Shown here piece after piece: positions 51,029 to 53,994 of a DNA stretch of 53,994 nt. Every line of letters begins with the position of its first letter. Position 1 is the stretch's first letter. Made by a program: the position numbers and the translations under genes. The stretch comes from an uncultured Lachnospiraceae bacterium (GTDB taxonomy: Bacteria > Bacillota > Clostridia > Lachnospirales > Lachnospiraceae): assembly GCA_910578175.1 (NCBI GenBank), contig CAJTPF010000020.1, positions 1 to 53,994 of the forward strand, given 5' to 3'. The notes under the pieces were generated by a model, which was not told the origin of the DNA, made no database searches, and saw only the letters and a list, made by a program, of their open reading frames with translations.

Positions 51029-53977
51029 TTACGTCACGGCCATTTTATAGCCTTTTCTCCTTCTGAATTTGTCCTCCTGCTCCACAAGTGTCTTTGTGTC
51101 AAGCATTACAGTTGTGTGGATCGTCTGCCACTCATCACCGGAATCCATATCTCCAATTATGGCCATCATGTTCACGGAAATGATCTCTCCGATCTTTGCC
51201 GCTATCTTATCAATCCACCCGGTATTGTTTTCCAGAGGCACCACTGCCTCCTGCCCGGCTTCTCCGATCATTGCCAGAGTTGCCTGGTCTACCACTCCGC
51301 CCTTTGCAAGCCTTGGTATTGATATGTTGCCTATGGTTCCTATGTTGAATCCAAAGGTTTTCCCTCCGATCCCCGGCACCCAATCCGGCACATCAAAACT
51401 CAGGTTGTTCAGGGCCTTGATCATCCCGTTTATACCGTTGATCACACCATTGGCCATCTTCTCTATGCCTCCAATGATGGAATTTATCACCCCTTTTATA
51501 CCGTTCCAGATTCCATTGAAAATATTGATAACGGTTGTTTTCATTCCTTCCCATATGTTGCTCCATGCCGTCTTGATGCTGTTCAGCGCTGTGCTGATCC
51601 CGGTCTGGATCGTTGCCATCACATTGCTGATCGTGGTCTTGATCGTATTGATCACCGTGGTCACGGTTGTTTTTATGGCGTTCCATACGGTGCTGAAGGT
51701 GGTTTTGATCGTATTCAGCACTGTGCTGATCGTGGTGCTTACAGCATTTATAATTGTGCTGATTGTGCTCTTGATTGTGTTGAAAACGGTTGTTACCGTA
51801 TTTTTTATGCTTTCCAGTATGGTGCTGAAGGTGGTTTTGATGATATTCAGCACGGTGCTTATTGTGGTGCTGATCGTATTTATAACCGTGCTTATTGTGG
51901 TTTTGATCGCATTGAATATTGTGGTTACTGTATTCTTTATGCTTTCAAAAATTGTGCTGAAAATCGTCTTTATGGTATTCAGCACGGTGCTGATAATGGT
52001 GCTTATTGTGTTGATCACGGTGCTGATCGTTGACTTGATGGCGTTCCAAACTGTGCTGATCAGCGTCTTGATGGCGTTCCAGATTGTCTCAAACACCGTC
52101 TTTATGGTATTCAGTACGGTGCTGATCACCGTTGCTATCGCATTTATGACCGTGGAAATTATGGTTTTGATTGCAGACCACACAAGAGATACAATGCTCT
52201 TTATGGCCTCCCAGATGCCCGAAAAGAAGGCTTTTATTCCTTCCCATGCCTGCTGCCAGTCTCCGGTGAAAACTCCAACTATGAAGTCAATCAGGCCGCC
52301 CAGGGCATCAAAAATGCTCCCTACCACATCAGCGATCACTCCGAACACCGTCATAAATGCACTGCCTACCACATCCAGGGCCGCCGCTATGTACGGGGCT
52401 ATGTTCGTGATAAACCACTCAATGAACGGCTGAAGCGTCTGCTGCCAGATTTTGCTCACTCCATCCGCAATCTTCCCGATCAGCTCCAATCCCTTGTTTA
52501 TGGCGGGCTGTATATGCTCATCAATGAGCGGGCCCACTTTTGCCTGAAGCCCTTCCAGTACCGGCAGGATATGTGTGTTGTACGCATCCAGGAGCACTCC
52601 CGTTATGCTGCTGAGCCCTTCCGCCAGGGTGTTGAACATGGGGGCAACGTGCTGATCATATATCTCACTGGCTTTCCCAAAGGTATTATCCACTACCCTC
52701 TTGATCTCTCCCAGAGCGTCAGATACTACCCCCAGGGTTCCATCAATGGCCTCCTTGAATTTCCCCTGATTGTCTATAAATGGCCTTGTCAGCAGATCCA
52801 GAACATCCCGGCCCATTTTCATGGCCAGCTCATTCACGCCCATGGCCGCATTGGCCACAATCCCTATGAGGTTGGCCGTTGCCTGCTGCCCGTTCTCTCC
52901 CCCAAATACTGAGAATATATTGGCTATTGCCTGGGCAAAATTTCCCTGAATCGTTGCGATCTCTGAGCCCACATCAAACATAGTTACCAAATGCTGCTTG
53001 ATCCGCTCTTTGTTCTGATCCAGATATTTATTGATCCCGCCTAGCAAATTTGTTGCTATGGTTATGCCTATGCTTGCCGCCGCTCCTGCCTGCTGCCCTA
53101 ATGAATAGGCCAGTGTGTTCAGGAAATTATTGGCCGCCTGCAATACTGCCGGATCCGTCCATATTTCAACCAGGCTCTTCCTGATCCCTTCAATGGCCTG
53201 CTTCAGCGGTTCCAGGGTAACATCACCCAATCCCGCCTTGAATCCGTTCATGAAGAGATCCTTCAGCTCCTTCAGCCGGTTGATCAGCTTCTCCAATACG
53301 GGATTCAGCGTGCCATCCGTCTCATTGGCGGCATCCACAATGCTCTCATCTAGTCCGCCGCCTGCTCCTCCTGCTCCGCCGCCGCCTGCTCCTGATCCCT
53401 CTGAATCTTCTCCCCCCTTCTTTGTCAGGGAGTGGATCTCATCCATGGATAAGAGGCCGCCGTATTCTTTCTTTGCCTTATTTGCCGCTTTCCCGGCCTT
53501 GTCCGTTGCCGCCCCCACGGATCCCATGGAATCCGCCGCACTATCAGCGGCTCCTCCAATATCCTTCACCGTTGTGGTGGTTTTTGTGTTTTTCCCGGTA
53601 ATTTTTGCAATCATGTTGCTGAAGGCATCCGTTACCGTCAGTATCTTGGCCAGAAGGTTGTTGAGCACCCGGATCACCGGCGTGAGCACCGCAATGAGGC
53701 CCTGGCCAATGGCCGCCTTTAATGCGTTGAATCTTTCCGTGAGCACCCTCACCTGGTTGGCCCACCCGTCAGAAGTACGGGCAAAGTCTCCTTGTGCATC
53801 CGCCGTCACGGATAGGAGATAGTTGTACCTGAGAAGCGCCTGCTCCTGCTGAGACATTGAGCTATATGCTTTCGTCATGCCCTGGCTCAGCGCATACGCC
53901 TCCAAATTGGCCACGGATAGGTTGATACCTAACTGCTTCAGGGGCTCCGTTTCTCCGCTTATCCCATTTAAATACAT
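51029..53977 (-). CDS. Phage tape-measure protein (5' end doubtful)
   Basis: The tape measure sets tail length and is threaded through the tail tube. The 982-residue frame begins MYLNGISGETEPLKQLGINL, then LEAYALSQGMTKAYSSMSQQ, the TP901-type core. It has a Gly-rich hinge (about 195-212), membrane-like segments and hendecad repeats (about 580-820). The C-terminus has LAKGGVVDQATLAMIGEAGQ. Homologous tape measures begin about 100-200 residues earlier, yet an in-frame TAG lies at 53987-53989, only 3 codons upstream of the ATG. The true N-terminus is thus cut by a stop, an insertion or a splice right at the window edge. Confidence 0.85.
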   Translation of the reverse strand: MYLNGISGETEPLKQLGINLSVANLEAYALSQGMTKAYSSMSQQEQALLRYNYLLSVTADAQGDFARTSDGWANQVRVLTERFNALKAAIGQGLIAVLTPVIRVLNNLLAKILTVTDAFSNMIAKITGKNTKTTTTVKDIGGAADSAADSMGSVGAATDKAGKAANKAKKEYGGLLSMDEIHSLTKKGGEDSEGSGAGGGGAGGAGGGLDESIVDAANETDGTLNPVLEKLINRLKELKDLFMNGFKAGLGDVTLEPLKQAIEGIRKSLVEIWTDPAVLQAANNFLNTLAYSLGQQAGAAASIGITIATNLLGGINKYLDQNKERIKQHLVTMFDVGSEIATIQGNFAQAIANIFSVFGGENGQQATANLIGIVANAAMGVNELAMKMGRDVLDLLTRPFIDNQGKFKEAIDGTLGVVSDALGEIKRVVDNTFGKASEIYDQHVAPMFNTLAEGLSSITGVLLDAYNTHILPVLEGLQAKVGPLIDEHIQPAINKGLELIGKIADGVSKIWQQTLQPFIEWFITNIAPYIAAALDVVGSAFMTVFGVIADVVGSIFDALGGLIDFIVGVFTGDWQQAWEGIKAFFSGIWEAIKSIVSLVWSAIKTIISTVINAIATVISTVLNTIKTVFETIWNAIKTLISTVWNAIKSTISTVINTISTIISTVLNTIKTIFSTIFESIKNTVTTIFNAIKTTISTVINTISTTISTVLNIIKTTFSTILESIKNTVTTVFNTIKSTISTIINAVSTTISTVLNTIKTTFSTVWNAIKTTVTTVINTIKTTISNVMATIQTGISTALNSIKTAWSNIWEGMKTTVINIFNGIWNGIKGVINSIIGGIEKMANGVINGINGMIKALNNLSFDVPDWVPGIGGKTFGFNIGTIGNISIPRLAKGGVVDQATLAMIGEAGQEAVVPLENNTGWIDKIAAKIGEIISVNMMAIIGDMDSGDEWQTIHTTVMLDTKTLVEQEDKFRRRKGYKMAVT
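51515..52240 (-). repeat. Tandem 33-bp (11-residue) repeats in the tape measure
   Basis: About 22 back-to-back units encode patterns such as AIKTTISTVIN, TISTTISTVLN, TIKTTFSTVWN and SIKNTVTTVFN. Four units make a 44-residue super-repeat (starting TIKTIFSTIFE, then TIKTTFSTVWN types). Eleven-residue periodicity gives a long, straight helical bundle. The plus strand also holds an open shadow frame here, with no ribosome-binding site. Confidence 0.9.
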
Positions 53978-53994
53978 CTTATGTTTCTATTCAA

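Larger units (their letters stand above)
40788..53994 (-). mobile_element. Prophage, late (tail, DGR, lysis) half; right end outside window
   Basis: A continuous minus-strand phage late region covers a tape measure, tail and baseplate proteins, a fibre with DGR, holin candidates, and an endolysin at the left end against the split dprA gene. G+C is clearly higher than in the flanking flagellar genes (many GGC, GCC, CTG and CGG codons). No integrase, terminase, portal or capsid gene is inside the window; they should lie to the right. The tail gene order and TP901-like tape measure suggest a siphovirus. Confidence 0.9.

Noticed and set aside
51515..52240. Regular repeats as a CRISPR array
   Set aside because: The units are contiguous coding repeats with no unique spacers, and they translate to a regular 11-residue helix.
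51069..52433. Plus-strand frame of 454 codons opposite the tape measure
   Set aside because: It is the shadow of the 33-bp repeats, which lack stops in this frame. It has no ribosome-binding site and an extreme Val/Ile/Phe/Ser composition.

Overview
The window is chromosomal DNA of a motile, low-to-moderate G+C Clostridia, most likely a Lachnospiraceae gut bacterium (Roseburia/Agathobacter-like). The evidence is a single flagellar/chemotaxis superoperon that keeps the Bacillus/Clostridium order codY-flgB...fliA-swrB-rpsB, together with FapA, CheC, CheD, FliY and a TIGR02530-type flagellar protein. Almost every gene is on the minus strand, so transcription runs from high to low coordinates. 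This assignment is inference from gene content; no 16S rRNA gene is present.

Region 1 (1-990) is a left accessory edge. It holds a fragment of an IS3-family transposase running off the window, one plus-strand orphan gene that resembles an immunity protein, and the intrinsic terminator of rpsB-tsf. Region 2 (991-2876) is rpsB-tsf with its own sigma-A-like promoter. Region 3 (2877-37340) is the fla/che superoperon: basal body and export genes flgB-flgC-fliEFGHIJ, a MotE-like gene, fliK, flgD, flgE, flbD; the stator genes motAB; fliL, fliM, fliY, cheY; fliOPQR, flhB, flhA, flhF, flhG; a PilZ gene; cheB, cheA, cheW, cheC, cheD; fliA; fapA; a SwrB-like gene; and an MltG-like gene. A strong promoter precedes flgB, and a second candidate promoter precedes motA. 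Region 4 (37489-40787) is codY, topA and the 3' part of dprA.

Region 5 (about 40788 to the window end) is the late half of a prophage that interrupts dprA. It is visibly richer in G+C than the host genes. In transcription order it carries a tape-measure gene with about 22 eleven-residue repeats, a small tail protein, a large hub or baseplate protein with an internal duplication, a protein with an unusual R-L-P-x-R-L-G repeat, a tail-fibre-like protein, a complete diversity-generating retroelement (DGR), several small genes, a cluster of candidate holins, a two-headed endolysin, and a SPOR-domain protein.

The DGR is the most exciting system here. The fibre-like target gene (46663-47622) ends in a variable repeat (VR). 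It is followed by a GC hairpin, an Avd-type accessory gene, the template repeat (TR), a structured 260-base spacer and the reverse transcriptase. I aligned TR and VR by eye over 121 bp: 17 positions differ, 15 of them at coding-strand adenines of the TR. The other two are synonymous third-position G changes. The TR has ten AAY codons, which can be scrambled without ever creating a stop codon. The phage can therefore diversify its probable receptor-binding protein, while its integration has broken the host's DNA-uptake gene dprA.
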